Positions 62,697-64,000 of a stretch of DNA of 64,000 nt are shown piece by piece; within the stretch, counting starts at the first letter, position 1; every line of letters begins with the position of its first letter. The translations under genes were made by a program, and so were the position numbers. Origin of the DNA: Sphingomonas sp. OV641 (GTDB lineage: Bacteria; Pseudomonadota; Alphaproteobacteria; Sphingomonadales; Sphingomonadaceae); NCBI RefSeq assembly GCF_900109205.1, contig NZ_FNZB01000008.1:1-64000 (forward strand). The letters run 5' to 3'. A model generated the notes under the pieces. That model was not told where the DNA came from and searched no databases. It saw only the letters and a program-made list of their open reading frames with translations.

Positions 62697-64000
<1,304 letters not shown>

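Overview
The window reads as high-GC alphaproteobacterial DNA, most likely from a sphingomonad (Sphingomonadaceae). The support is gene content rather than an rRNA marker: an ECF sigma factor preceded by a GGAAC-N16-CGTT promoter of the alphaproteobacterial general stress response type, DUF1254, DUF4142 and DUF4403 envelope proteins, an RcnB-like protein, and a RepA(RPA)/RepC plasmid replicon. No rRNA, tRNA or CRISPR array was seen. The sequence is a patchwork of chromosome-like operons and two large mobile or accessory segments.

1-13,014 is accessory. A Tn5053/Tn7-type transposition module (tniA-tniB-tniQ, minus strand) carries a single amber stop in tniA. Downstream of tniQ lie an HU protein, a trypsin-like protease, a small basic protein and a TIR-like protein, ending at a pair of 19-bp repeats beginning TGTC that look like a transposon end. 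On the other side come a PemK-type toxin-antitoxin pair, a lipoprotein, a Ymh-domain protein, a HEPN-like protein and a 1,130-residue fused nuclease-methyltransferase. Together these resemble a defence island.

13,038-30,088 looks like core or genomic DNA. It holds an aromatic ring-cleavage operon (extradiol-type dioxygenase, fumarylacetoacetate-hydrolase family protein, FAD monooxygenase with an extra C-terminal domain), a DUF1254 gene with a TetR repressor and operator, a two-component system, an RcnB-like protein, a complete RND efflux operon and an EF-hand protein. Motifs with 10-bp phasing in front of several of these suggest one response-regulator regulon. A second, paralogous two-component system is cut in the middle of its kinase gene.

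30,089-50,695 looks like an integrated or rearranged plasmid. It carries an HNH-RecQ fusion, a diguanylate cyclase, an SRAP protein, a truncated F-type traALEK cluster, a broken strawberry-notch-like methyltransferase/helicase, a primase/toprim protein, parA with a small partner, a transglycosylase, two replication initiators (RPA-family RepA and RepC) with five 24-bp iterons, a TIR-APAZ/short-Argonaute operon whose Argonaute is truncated, VapBC and a serine recombinase.

50,803-64,000 returns to chromosome-like genes: DUF4403, DUF4142 under an EcfG-type promoter, an EmrAB-OMF efflux operon with two thioesterases (its adaptor carries an apparent frameshift), a lone MlaD-like protein, a TetR regulator with a UbiB-family kinase, the ECF sigma factor, an SDR and an aldo/keto reductase that runs off the window.
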